This document shows positions 25,801-38,353 of a stretch of 64,000 bases of DNA, one piece after another. This DNA is from Embiotoca jacksoni (Eukaryota; Chordata; Actinopteri; Embiotocidae): positions 2,252,259-2,316,258 of the forward strand of contig JAKOON010000019.1 in the NCBI GenBank assembly GCA_022577435.1, given 5' to 3'. A model generated the notes under the pieces. That model saw only the letters and a program-made list of their open reading frames with translations. It had not been told where the DNA came from and ran no database searches. A program made the position numbers and the translations under genes. Every line of letters starts with the position of its first letter. Position 1 is the stretch's first letter.

Positions 25801-28800
25801 AGTCGCCTTTGCGCAAGCTGCGACCTTGGTTTTCCTGCTGTGCTGCAACTAAGCTCATTTTATTTCATAGTTGAGAGGAATGCAGCTAGAAGAGGTTGAA
25901 AATGCCTGGATGCTTTTGGGAAAGACAGGCCACAGCATTGATTCACTCCACCTGTCACCAGCGCACTGAGCCCAGATTCTGCCAAAGTCTCGGACCCACT
26001 ACTGTTTTCTTTTACTCTGCACCACAAGAGTCCAAAGCCTTTTCAAGACTTGATAGATCCCTGTGAAATTCCTCCTCACGGATTCGGCTTTATTGTCTGA
26101 TAAATGCCCCAGAGGCCTGACCTCAGCCATCAGAGTCTACCTCAGCACCATTTGCTTCCAGATAAACATTTCCATCAACTCTAGAAAAATGAGCAGATGT
26201 TTATGAATTTGTAACCGATTGTATACATTTATCAACCGCGTGTTAAGCTCTGTCATCTCCACATGGAGTTCAGTTTAAGGTCGACAACATCTGTCTGACT
26301 CTTCTTTACTTGTTCTTCTCCTTAGTCTCTCCCAAGTGCGTTCACAATGGAAAGGAGTTCTCCGAGGGAGAGGTGTACCGCATGGACCCCTGCTGGCTGT
26401 GTCAGTGCCGGGGAGGAATCTCCTTCTGCTCCAAGGCAGAGTGTGCCGAGCTGGATTGTGAAAACTTCTACATTCCTGAGGGCGAGTGTTGCCCCGTCTG
26501 CATAGGTACACACGTTTTAACTTATTATTTCATTTAATATGGCAACTTAATTCATCATTTTGTTACAAAATTACACTTTACACTTGGAAGGCATAAACTA
26601 GACGTGGTGTGGCGCCGTTGAGAAAGACTGAGTGGCCAGCTGGCAGAGAGGAAAGTTGATGCAGCAGAGGTGGAGGTGATATCAAAATCTGCCTGCTGTT
26701 ACCTCCAGTGACCCTAACGTAATGGCTTCCACAGTTGTTAACACACCTGACATATAAGATGCATGCAAAAAACACACGTGTTCAATGCCAGGTAGGGAGC
26801 TCTGATATGTGTATTTGGAACCGTTAAAGAAAATAAGCTGGCAGTGCATATGGCAACCACATTACAGCCTGCCAGAAGCTTGTGGATTGAGACGGTAGCC
26901 AGATTTGGCCTCTTCCTGCGTGGCTACAGTCGATTGGATGCATGAGAGGGAAGAAGACGGCGAGAAGGAGAGATTGTGTTGGGTCAGTGTTGGAGGGACA
27001 CCTGGAATGCGGAGGCATCGAGATGTATGGCATGCTTTCATCTTTGTGCTTATGGAAAGCTGCTCTTTCTTCCTGCAAGACTCCCCAAGAAGACATTGGA
27101 TGTAAAAATAATTCTAAATAAAGGTTACCTGCCTGTAATTATACACAGTACTTTATCAATATTACTATATTAACAATGCATAAAAAGGCTATTTGTATCA
27201 TCGCCAGCATTTGAACCCCACCCGCCCCCCAGCTCTACAGAGCACTTTAGCATATTTCAGCTTGTGGTTTTGCTGTGTCAGCTCATTCTTTCTACTCTTG
27301 CCAGCACCGTTTACTATCAGGGTAAAAAAAAAAAAAAAATTCTATGCTACTTCATCAGCATCAGACCACAGTTGAGCATTTAGCAACAGAAACAGATATT
27401 TTACTCGCGGTCAAATAAAAGGTAAAAGGAAAGTGAACATGAGACTATATGGGACATAAATGATGCTAATGCATACTAAACTAATTTATAAGGTCATGAT
27501 AAGTCAGTGTCCTGTTTTTATTTCAGGTTTAGTTAAGAAGGAAATGACACGAGGGAAACATGGTAATCATCTTCATATTACATCAAGGTGTTTTGTTTGA
27601 GACTTTAGGATTTAGTCTGTGAAAACTTGGCTGGGAGACTGTTGAACAGCTGCATTGTGGAAAGCGTAGGCTTCAGGGATTTTGACCAGTGCTGGGGACA
27701 AACTGGACAGCTGCGCCTCGGCCGCATCACTTTTGAGCACCGTTTCTTACAATCGGTCTCAAGTTCCCAAGTTTCATAGAAGTGAAATGCTAAAATCCTG
27801 GAGTGACCCTTTGACGGTTTCATTCTAACAGTCATGGTACTGCATACGTAGTGCACACGGTGGGAGAGAAGAATAGATCCTCCTCAGGTTAATTGCAGCC
27901 AGATGGATGGAAACTCAACAGCCAAAACTCAGCTGGGATTAGAAAGGCTTAATAGCACACAGCAAACTTTCTCCCACTCGCACACATTTAGTCAGCCACA
28001 CTGCACATGTAAACACACAGAACTATGTCCACACCTTTGTTTCACACTGACACAGAGAGAAAATGCTGAGAGCACCCTCTATCCTGCCTCAAAAACACTT
28101 TAAACTGTTTATAGTAAATGACAAAATGCACTGAGAGCTTCATACTTCACGTTCAGCTGAGCAAAATGGCTTTTAAACTGTCCCAAACATTATCGCTCCT
28201 ACTTAAGATTAATGGCTACACATCTACAATTTTTTTTAAAGTGCTTTCTTTGCTTTGGAGGGAAATTTATAGCAGAAAATGTTGGTTTAACCGAGTTCAA
28301 GCTTTTACCCTAAAAAGTGACTGGACGTTTTTGGGACCGGCAATTATGAAAGCCATCAACCTTTTTTGTGTTTCAGATTACCAAATCTCTCTTAGGACGA
28401 CGCAGCAACGTCCATAACATCATCTGTTTCATTTGAACTGAAATCCATATGGATGTTGTCACTAAGCCAGGGGCCTCTCTCCACTTGTAAATGTAAATCA
28501 CTCATCTAAATACAACAGTGTTTTCAGCAGAGCTCTTGGTCAAAAGCCAGTTTCCATATCTTGTTCGCTCCCTCATGGAGTATCCTGCCTCCTACAGCTC
28601 CGCTCACTCTGCCTCCTGTTAATTCAATCACAGTAGAGGATGTCGCATGAGACATGTTGGACTTTTAGTTTTGGGTTTCATTCATGGCAGCCAAACCAAA
28701 CTAATACATCAGACTTTATAAATCAGATCAAAGATATTCCTCTTCTCTCGCTCTGCTCCTAAACGCAGCCTCTTTCTCTCCCCTCAGATGTGGAGTTGCT

Positions 28801-29374
28801 GTCGATGGACAGCACGAAGGCCAGTTGCTGGGTGAACAACAAGCTGCGAGCCCACGAGGAGCAGTGGAAAGAGGACGACTGCACCTTCTGCCAGTGCGTG
28901 GATGGCGAGCCGCACTGCACGGCCATGGCCTGCAAACAGAGTTGCCAAAACCCCGTGAAGATCCCTGGAGAATGCTGTCCCTTCTGTGAAGGTATCGAGA
29001 GCGATATTGGTCGAAAAACTCCCTCTTTTATATTTATTAATGCTAACGTTTAGCTAATAGCCATATGAGCTACACATCAGCCCGCATACCACACGTAGGA
29101 GGCTCCTGCAGCTTTTTCTACAGAGGCCACTTCGACATGGGCTCATTAAAGGGGAGGCCACGGGGCATTCTTCAAGCTGCAGGGTTCTTTGTGTTCCCCT
29201 TGCCTGCCAAAATGAGACCCACCTGTGTGTGAGGCGATGCCGTGCTTTTGACGCAGGAGGCTGCATAATTGAAGAGGATCTTTTTTTTTTTTTTTTAAGT
29301 GTAATTAGTTACAGCTTGTTTGGGCTGCTCCTCCCACCGAACGTGGTGAGAGGCGTTTGATGGGAGTAGTGATG

Positions 29375-29444
<70 letters not shown>

Positions 29445-30825
29445 CTTTTTCCTGTGGCCTCACAGTAAAGCTCGCCAAAAAATTCAAGAGTGCCTGTACA
29501 GTGTGAGAGTCAGACTTCAGTCCAGGAGACTCTGCCGGTAGTCAAACATGCTCCAGACACGTTCAACTGACTAATGGGAGACAGTTCGGCACAATAAGGC
29601 ATAGAGGTGTACTCCCTCCGTACAGGGCGACCCACCCTGGTGTAATTGCTCTACATTTATCTGTAATTACTGTTTATACATAGAGCAGCGTAAGTAGGTA
29701 GCTATTACACCTGGCACAGAAAACCTAGATGCAGTATTACACCTGAGGGACTCGAAGCACTCGCATCACACACTTATTATGTATTTCTTTTGTTCTCCAG
29801 AGCCCTCTTATGAGACCGTTAGCCCCATGCTATGTCCTCCCCTGGAAAACTGCTCCCTGTCAGGGAACGACTGTCCGTACGGCTTCCAACAAGACAGAAA
29901 TGGATGTCTTCTCTGCCAGTGTCTCAACAGTAAGTTCACTTTTCTCTCTTTATGTTTCACCTAAAGGGTTAAACTTCCAGAGCGTATGGCTTTCCAGAGC
30001 CACGAACGATCGATACACGTCTTCTGACACGCTGCGTCTGGCAGTCTCGCATTTCAGCGGCGGAGTTGCAACAAAATTTGTCGGCCCTCTCGGTTTTGAC
30101 AGCAGCGCAGACGTGTTGATATTCATCACAGCTTATTGGTGTCACAGGAATGTTCCTGCGAGAAGCCCCACAGCAAACGCATGCCTCGGCCTTTTGATGG
30201 ATCGTCGTGTCCGTGGTCAGATGACCTCTTTCTCAACTCTTTCAGATGACTCCTGCCCTGACCTGGGAAGATACTGCTCCCTGCAATGCCCGATGGGATA
30301 CGAGAGGGATGATTTTGGCTGTGATGTGTGTGAGTGCAGTATCCCCACGCCCAAGTGCCGACCTTTGACCTGCACTAAGACCTGTCCCTATGGATACGTG
30401 TAAGTACACCCATTGACCCACCCTCCCCGCCGAATCCAGCGCTCATTTTTCATCCATGTTGTCAGTGTGTTTAAAACACATCTGTGTCTGTCAGTGACGT
30501 TGCATACTAATAAGATAGAAAAGCCTTCGTGGGTGGTAATCTTTGGAAATGATGTCATACCACTGAATGATCCATTTCTTCTTGAGTAATGTACACTGTG
30601 GGGCTATTTCCAGAGAAAATGGAGGTAATAAGAGCTTTACTTCAAAGTAATTGTCCCCCAGCCACGTTTTGTGTGTTAATTGCTGAATGGTTTAATACTT
30701 CAAATTATCAAGTGGAGCCCAGGGCCCAGCGCCTGTTCAAAGGAAGTATGACAAACCATTGCAACAGTAGTTTGGCATCATGATCCAAGGGTCTACCTTG
30801 GTGGGCAATTCTAAAGGTCTGTGAA

Positions 30826-30903
<78 letters not shown>

Positions 30904-33900
30904 CGTAATTGGCTGTGAGGTCCACACTAGCCTCTCAGCCCCCTGCATCTCCTCTCTTCCTAATCCCATTTAAACCAATCAAACATCTGGAAGCGCTCTC
31001 TACCGGGACGCTCGGTCCCCAGGCACCACTCTCATTTCATAAATCATCATCCTGTCTCAAAACAACGATCAAAAACACATCGGGACAAAAGCAGCCATTA
31101 TGAAACCTATACAGTCGGGATCCTTCTGATGGCTCAACCGTGCCGCAGATCAAGATATGTATGCAGACGGGAGAAGAGGATGAGGAGGATCCTTTGGGGA
31201 ATAGAGGAGCAGGAAGTCTCGGCTTTATCCTTCAAAAGCAGCTGTTTAGGTCTAGCCTCAGAAGTCTGAAATCCTGTGTGAGCTTGCCAGCCACAAACGG
31301 CAGATCTGTCCTCTCGCACAGAACCGCTGCATGCAGCCACCACAAAGGAACAAAAAGCACAAAGGACCTCTGTGTTTGTTCTGGATGTATTGATGACATC
31401 CAGTGGGATAATGTAATGTACATATCCAACACTGACGGCTCTGGCCTCCAAAGCATGGTGAATGTAAACCTTGTAAAAAATGCTCAGCCATGTGTTGAAC
31501 ACTCCTGTCTAGTGTTAACTGTCCAGATGAAGGACATCCTCGGCCTACTTCATACAGCCCAAGGAGAGTTTTTAGTGTCAGTAGAGTGTTTCCAGCTCCA
31601 AATCATCATTGTGACCACACAGGTCATGAATTCCTCTGGCCATCACAGTTGTGGCACACTAGAAATTGTGCCGAGCCAGCAGTCCCAGGCTGGAGGCCCC
31701 CAGTGTCTCCCCAAGCCGCTCTATCCCCCTGGAGCCCAAAGCGCTGCTTGGCATTACACACACCATCTTTAGACAAAGCCTTGCTCTGAGGCCGCAGCAC
31801 TCTCCGTCTCTGTATTTGTACAGTGAGGAACCGGCCAACCCCTCACAATGTTGATTCAATAGCCGTTATTGCTGTTTCAGCATCGATAGGCTCCTCCGTT
31901 GGCTGAGCTTGAAGTGCTCGGTCCTCTTAATGGGACACCACAGCAGGGGCGCAAGGGCTCCTTTAATTTCCGTCACCCTTGCAGATGAAGATTAATCGAC
32001 TAATTATCCCGGGTTAATGAGGCCACTGCATGAAATGGGAATCATCATTTAGTTGGAGTGGCTGAGTGTGAATGAATGAGACTGGGAGGGATGCAGAGGG
32101 AGTCTAGGATGAAAGAAGTGTAGACGCAGGTCAGTCTTTCATCTGGGTTTTGATAATTTATCAACCTACAGCTCATCCATGTTTTATTGGGCAGATAATT
32201 GGATCCAACTGCTCTATTTCCAGCATCTGTAGCTCCTGCACTTGATCCCGCTCCTCTCCCGATATGAGGATATCCCTTTAAATGTAGCTTTGCTCTGACA
32301 ACCGGACTCAAGTTTCTTTACTGGTCAGTTTAGTAAAATGACCATCAGAAGGTCCCGTCCCCTTCTGTTTTTCTGTAACATCAACAGACTTTATTATCGA
32401 CAACAGTGCCGATGTGGCCACTGCTCACTCGTGCATGTCCAGCAGGGGCTTTTGGAGAAATAAGGATGGCAACAGGGTGAATTGAAAGCATCTGAATTGG
32501 CTTTGGATTGCTTCTTTCTGAGTCTTTGCATTGGTATGATGTGCAAACCACAGGGATCTCACATGTCGTCTTTTATTTGCCCCTTCTTCAAAGGCAGCTA
32601 ATATAAAGACAGTAAAGCAGCTCCAGATGTTGATTATTCTGGACTTGAGCATCTGGGTTTCACTGTGTCACAACACCATGTTGTTCCACAGACCATCAGT
32701 GTGATGCAATTTTAAACTCTGTTTGAGCCGTACAGGAGTTGTATTGTTTACTTCCTGACTCTCTGTTTACTTCCTCACACACTGTTCGAGTAATTGCGTT
32801 TTGCTCGTGTGTGTGTGTGCTTGTTGCCCCGTAGGAGGAACAAGCATGGCTGTGAGATGTGTCGCTGCGTTAAGTGTCCTCCCTTCACCTGTGACAAGCA
32901 CTGCAGCAATGGCTACCGACAGAACAGGAAGGGCTGCTCCATCTGCATGTGTAAAGGTAACTGAGCTTTGTTAGGAATCAGATGCACATGGTTGTTAAAG
33001 GGGAGCTTCAGTGATTTAGTATTGAGAGACCGCAAAGCTGATCAGCTTGCACAATAAAAAAATATAAAAAAAAACGAATGGTTAAGGCGCACTGATACAC
33101 TCCTGCATTTAGTTCCCGCAGATCCAAAATGGCTGGATCCTACACATCCCATGATAACTTTAGAAAATATAGAAACGCCCCCCACAGACACAGACATCAT
33201 TACACAAGGTTTTCACACACTTTCACACGACTCCAAATGACGTGGAAATGGAAATTCATGTAAAAAAAAATTGGTGGAGTGCCCCTTTAACTGCCCAAGA
33301 CCTGGGCGATATCCCAATTCCTGAATATCAATAATAATGGGACAATAGTTTGAGATGGCTACCAGTGCTGCCACAAAATATTTACTCAAAGCAAAATTAT
33401 GAGAAGTAGTGCCATTAATCAGTTGCCTCTCAAAATAAGGAACAAATTCCAGCGGATCGTTTAGGAAGTAATTCATAAAGTTTTCTTTCTTTTCTGATAA
33501 ACAAATATATTCAAGTCATACAAAAGGCCGACAGTTATATAGACTTACAGGAGAGACTTTTATAGTGACCTCAATAACTGCAGGCCACATTTAACACATT
33601 TATTATCCTCATAGGAGGGTACCTACAAGTCTTCTCATGAGGTGTTTATGTGAAATTTGCAGAGCAATGTTTTTGTTATGAAGCCGATGGAACCATTCAT
33701 GGACCCCACAGGATGATCCCTGCTATATTTTCACGAGATATTTCCTGCAACATTCATACTTCAGTCAATATCATACAGTCATAAATTATCCAGACTTTTA
33801 CTGAGCACAATATATTTGTTGGGAGTACATCACCCACCTATAAATCGTTATGATATCGAGCCATCTCATTATATTTAACTCAAGTTCCTGCACGGTCTGA

Positions 33901-36900
33901 ACAGTAAGCGGTATGAGGGTTAGAGGTTAAGGATAGAAGCAGACAGGAGGGCTTTGTAAGCAGAGTTGAATTTCTGATACTGAGCTGCAGCTTTGATTTC
34001 CTGTGACCTTTTCCTGCTCTGTCGTGAGACAGAGACTTTTATATATACTTGTTTTGCTTCTTGTTGGTGTTTAGCTTCATCCAGGGCTTGTGTGTGCAGC
34101 TCTAATTAGACTCCCCAACCCCTGAGTTTGACACTATTTATGCTCCACCACATTTCATGAGATGCGTTTATTTTGCCAGTTTAGCTGTATTATAAATATT
34201 TCCGCCTCGAATAGACTTACGGTTTCCTTGTATGGCGAGCTGATCAGTGCACCTGGCTCCTCATCTGCACAAACAGAGGAACACACACAGACCAGTGCAA
34301 ATAAGTCACTGTTTACCTGATTTTAAAACTCTTGGATCTCTGTGGACTACTGAAATATTTAGACACAGGGAACTTATTTTAGAAGTATGATTTCTTTTTT
34401 TGTGTGTGTGGTTAAGGTTTAAAAATAAAATAGAGGACACATTTAAACATTTGCCCAAACTGTGCACAGGAGTTGGACAGTTCAGTGCTTTTCTCCAGAT
34501 CCCTACCAGCTTTAAAAGCCGTTAAGTGCTGTGCCAACTTGGCAACTTGAGCTCTTAATGAGGTCTATGTGTGTCTCCGCAAACAAAGGACTCAAAGGTT
34601 GGGAAATTTATTAAGCTTCATCTGTGGCTGGATTATAACACGATTATTGGGAAATAAATACGCAGTGAAGGAAGATCAAATATTGACTAGTGAATGTTCC
34701 ATTACATGAAACCATAACCACTCAGCTCTCACTTTACCCTCCAATGAAACTGGACCCGAGACAATAATACAAGTCCCTTTTACTGTTAATCATAAATGTA
34801 CTTAATGAAATTTCCACAGTAAATTTCCAACTCCCCTTGCCGTAGCAGGCTGTATTGCTTTTAGAATTTTTTTACACAGCTATTCCACAAGTCCTTTGCC
34901 ACCCCAGTAACGCCTGCACCTTTCCTGTGTGTGCGTGTCTCTAGAAAGCAGCCATGTCCCGAGCACCACTCTCCCAGCCCCGATGCCCAGCTATTGCCTC
35001 ACCTCCAACGGGCACCGATACGAGGAAGGCGACGGCTGGCACGACGGCTGTCGGGACTGCTACTGCCACTCCGGACGGGAGATGTGCGTGCTCATATCCT
35101 GCGCAGTGCCCAGCTGTTCTCATCCGGTTGTCAAGCTCGACCAGTGTTGTCCCACCTGTGAGGGTAAGTTTCTGCATCATGACCTTTTTTTTTTTTTTCA
35201 TACACAGCATTGAGGAATAACTCCTTGTTGTTACATCTTTGGTATAATTTTCATAGTTTTATGCCATCAGTAATAAGAACTCTGTACTCACCAAGTTAAT
35301 TGTGGGAATAGTGATCTTTCTCAAAGGAAGTCACGTGGTGCTAAAAAAAACAAACCATAAGCAGACAGGTTTGAAGCAAACATCCACGTTAGTTTCACTT
35401 ATGTGGAAGAGTGAAGAGGAGGAGACTGGAACAATTACCCTCCAAGATATTCATTAAAAACATCTGAAGTCACTTGCAGTTTTCCAATGCAATGAGTTTA
35501 TTGGCTTGTTATGAGGAGCACTCACTTTAATGACTTCATTGCTGAAGTCTTATTGTGTTCTGAGATGGAGGTTGTCATCATATCCAACAAAACTGATGTA
35601 CATCACTAAGAAAAACACTTGTTAAGAAAGTGGAATATTCCTTTAGAGACATCCTACCAAAAGTGTAAAAGTAGCTTGATTGTTTTTTCAGCCGTTGGAC
35701 TGGATACGAGTAAGTATGGACCTTCAGTATATCATCTTTTGTTTTAAGCACATAATGCTTCAGATGTTAAGAATGAGACGGGGAGGGATACAGACTCCCG
35801 ATTTAGATTACATGTTCAGAATTTATTTGCAGTTAGGTCGCTTGCTTGTATGCACACATCCAACCGAGAGCTTTGGATCATTATCGAGCTTTTTCGACCT
35901 CAGACTTGCCCTTAAACTTATGAAGACAGTCTCTTATCTGTTTCTCTAAAAATGGTAGGCACACTGATCCACACCCACACTTTTGTTTTTTTTTATCTAC
36001 AACCTTCCAACTCATGAGGGATATTTATGGAGGAGTGACTCAGTTGGCTCTTCAAATATTTAGGAGTGAAAGAATGTCTACAACTTCCAGAAGCTATGCA
36101 CACTTTGCAGTCAGGGGACAACAGGCTAACTCTTTGCAGATGTCTGCTACTCTGCTGGACAGAAAGACCTTTTTGACTAAATTAGTGTCAAAAAACAACT
36201 TAGACACAACCCTTCACTGCCCGGGGCTTCCTTTTAATGGACAGTGGTTTGCCAGGCATTTTTATTCCAGGAACTTCTGACTCCTTTTACTCTTTGAAGA
36301 TTGTCGTTTCCCTTCATTGTATTGAATTTACTGGTAAAAGCTGAAAGAATGATTGTTTGACCTGAATGTGAATCTGATGTTAGAAGACACACCTAATTGT
36401 TTCTTTTCTTCTCGTCTCTTCGACTGTAGATGAGTCCGGCAGCGGTCAGCCAGAGGGGATGGACATGGTGGTGTGCAGAGCACCTGGAGGGGAGTTCTAC
36501 GTGGAGGGCGAGACCTGGAACCTGGACGAGTGCACACGGTGCACCTGCAGGAAGGGACGTGTCCTGTGTGACACAGAAGTGTGTCCCCCTGCTCTCTGCC
36601 AGACGCCAATCAGGAACAGGGACACCTGTTGCCACGCGTGCCCAGGTAATTCAAAAAAAAAGGCCTGAAAAGAAGGGGTACTTTCAGGAAGAAACGGGCT
36701 GGAGGGCCCGTCAGAAGTGGAGGTAGTTGGCAGAGAAGCTTAAAGCCGCTATTGATCTGCTATCAGCATGTGGTTTTGGAAGGTCCTGCATGTTGCACTC
36801 TGTCTGGCAGTTTTATGTCAGGCACGCAAAGAAACCAGCCAAGACCAGTCAGGTTTACATAGAGATCCTCCAGCAGCAGCAGCAGCAGCAGCACATGAGG

Positions 36901-38312
36901 ACTGCTTTTTACCCAGCAGCCCACACCGGAGGTACATCCAAACGCTCTCTTTGCTGGAAGGGCAAGAATTTAACTAATCACGCTGAATCTGTGCTATTTC
37001 TCTGGTTATGGGAGTAAACTTTGACACAACTGTCTGGGCAACTGCAAAAACACATGCATATTTTATTTACAGCTGCACCCAAACACTCCGGCCTCCCTTA
37101 TACACGTATAAACTTATAAACAACATATCCCAAGCACTCCCAAGCATGAGGCCCACAAATCAGCAATGCATGACTGCGCCTGAGAGCTGCTCCTGGAGAA
37201 TGCAGACCCGCCTTATCGCTGCATCTCCCCTCACAAAAGCAGATTGTCGGAGGCCAGCCTTTGATATATGTATGGGCCTGGTCACCAGGAATGTGGGAAT
37301 AATACACATCGCACTGACAGGCCCTGTGATGTATGTATACAATAGAGCGATGCGTACAGGCTGACAAAGTCTTTGGTCTTGAAAAGGCCATAGATCTCAG
37401 GCCTGCGAGGCTCCGATGAGACGGAGATAAGGGCTGAGACATCTGCCATATGGAGTCACTTGTGTTTGTGTTGGAACGTACAGTAAAGCGTCTAATGAAC
37501 GCAACCCTGAAGGCCCAATAAACCTTTGCGGATTGAGATGTTACCAGTCCCTCAGAGACAGGCCTCTCACCTCGATATTATACAACTCAAACAGAAGTAG
37601 GTAGTTCCTTTTAAAAATGCGACACAGCCCAGCGTCCCACCTTAACTCTTTGTTTTCCATTGTTAACCCCGTTTACATCTGTGTGCACCCGTAGAGGAGA
37701 CGCTGAGCCCCTTGCTGCCGGTAAACAACAGCCAACAGGAGTACTGCATAACCAGCGATGGTGACGTGCTGCTAGCCGGAGACTCCTGGAAGGCCAACGC
37801 CTGCACCAGCTGCACCTGCAACAACGGCACCATTCAGTGCTTCTCTCAGCGCTGTCCAACTGCCAACTGCAGGGTGCCCGTTTTACGTAAGGGCCAGTGC
37901 TGCCCACACTGTCTCGGTGAGTATTTAGCTGCGTCTCAGTAAACAGAAGGCGCCCTTTATGAAGCATTTGTGCCAAAGTTGCCTTTAGGCTCAGGTTCGA
38001 GGATTTTGTTTTTATGGCACCAAAAAACACAAAAGTCTGACTTTGTACACGCTTATATTCCATGCTGAAATGCTGTTTAGGTAACACTTCCACCTACACT
38101 GCAAAAATACCTTCCTTTTATAATAAGTGCCACAACTGGAACAAGACACAGCCTGCTGACAGCAAAGTTATAGCTCATAATGCTACATGTCAAAACGAGG
38201 GAGTGACCGAGGGAATGCCGGTGTCCAGACTGAATGTGTGTGTTTGTTCATTAGACCTCGCCACTCTGGCGCTACACAGGCAAACACCATCACTCGCAAA
38301 AACATTCCATGT

Positions 38313-38353
<41 letters not shown>

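Noticed and set aside
29810..30403. 197-codon frame running through exon 7, intron 7 and exon 8
   Set aside because: Only exon 8 is read in its true frame. Exon 7 is coded in a different frame, and the intron has clear GTAAGT and TTTCAG sites.
36866..36893. CAG repeat coding for poly-Gln
   Set aside because: Lies inside intron 11 with no in-phase splice sites around it, so it is not part of a protein here.
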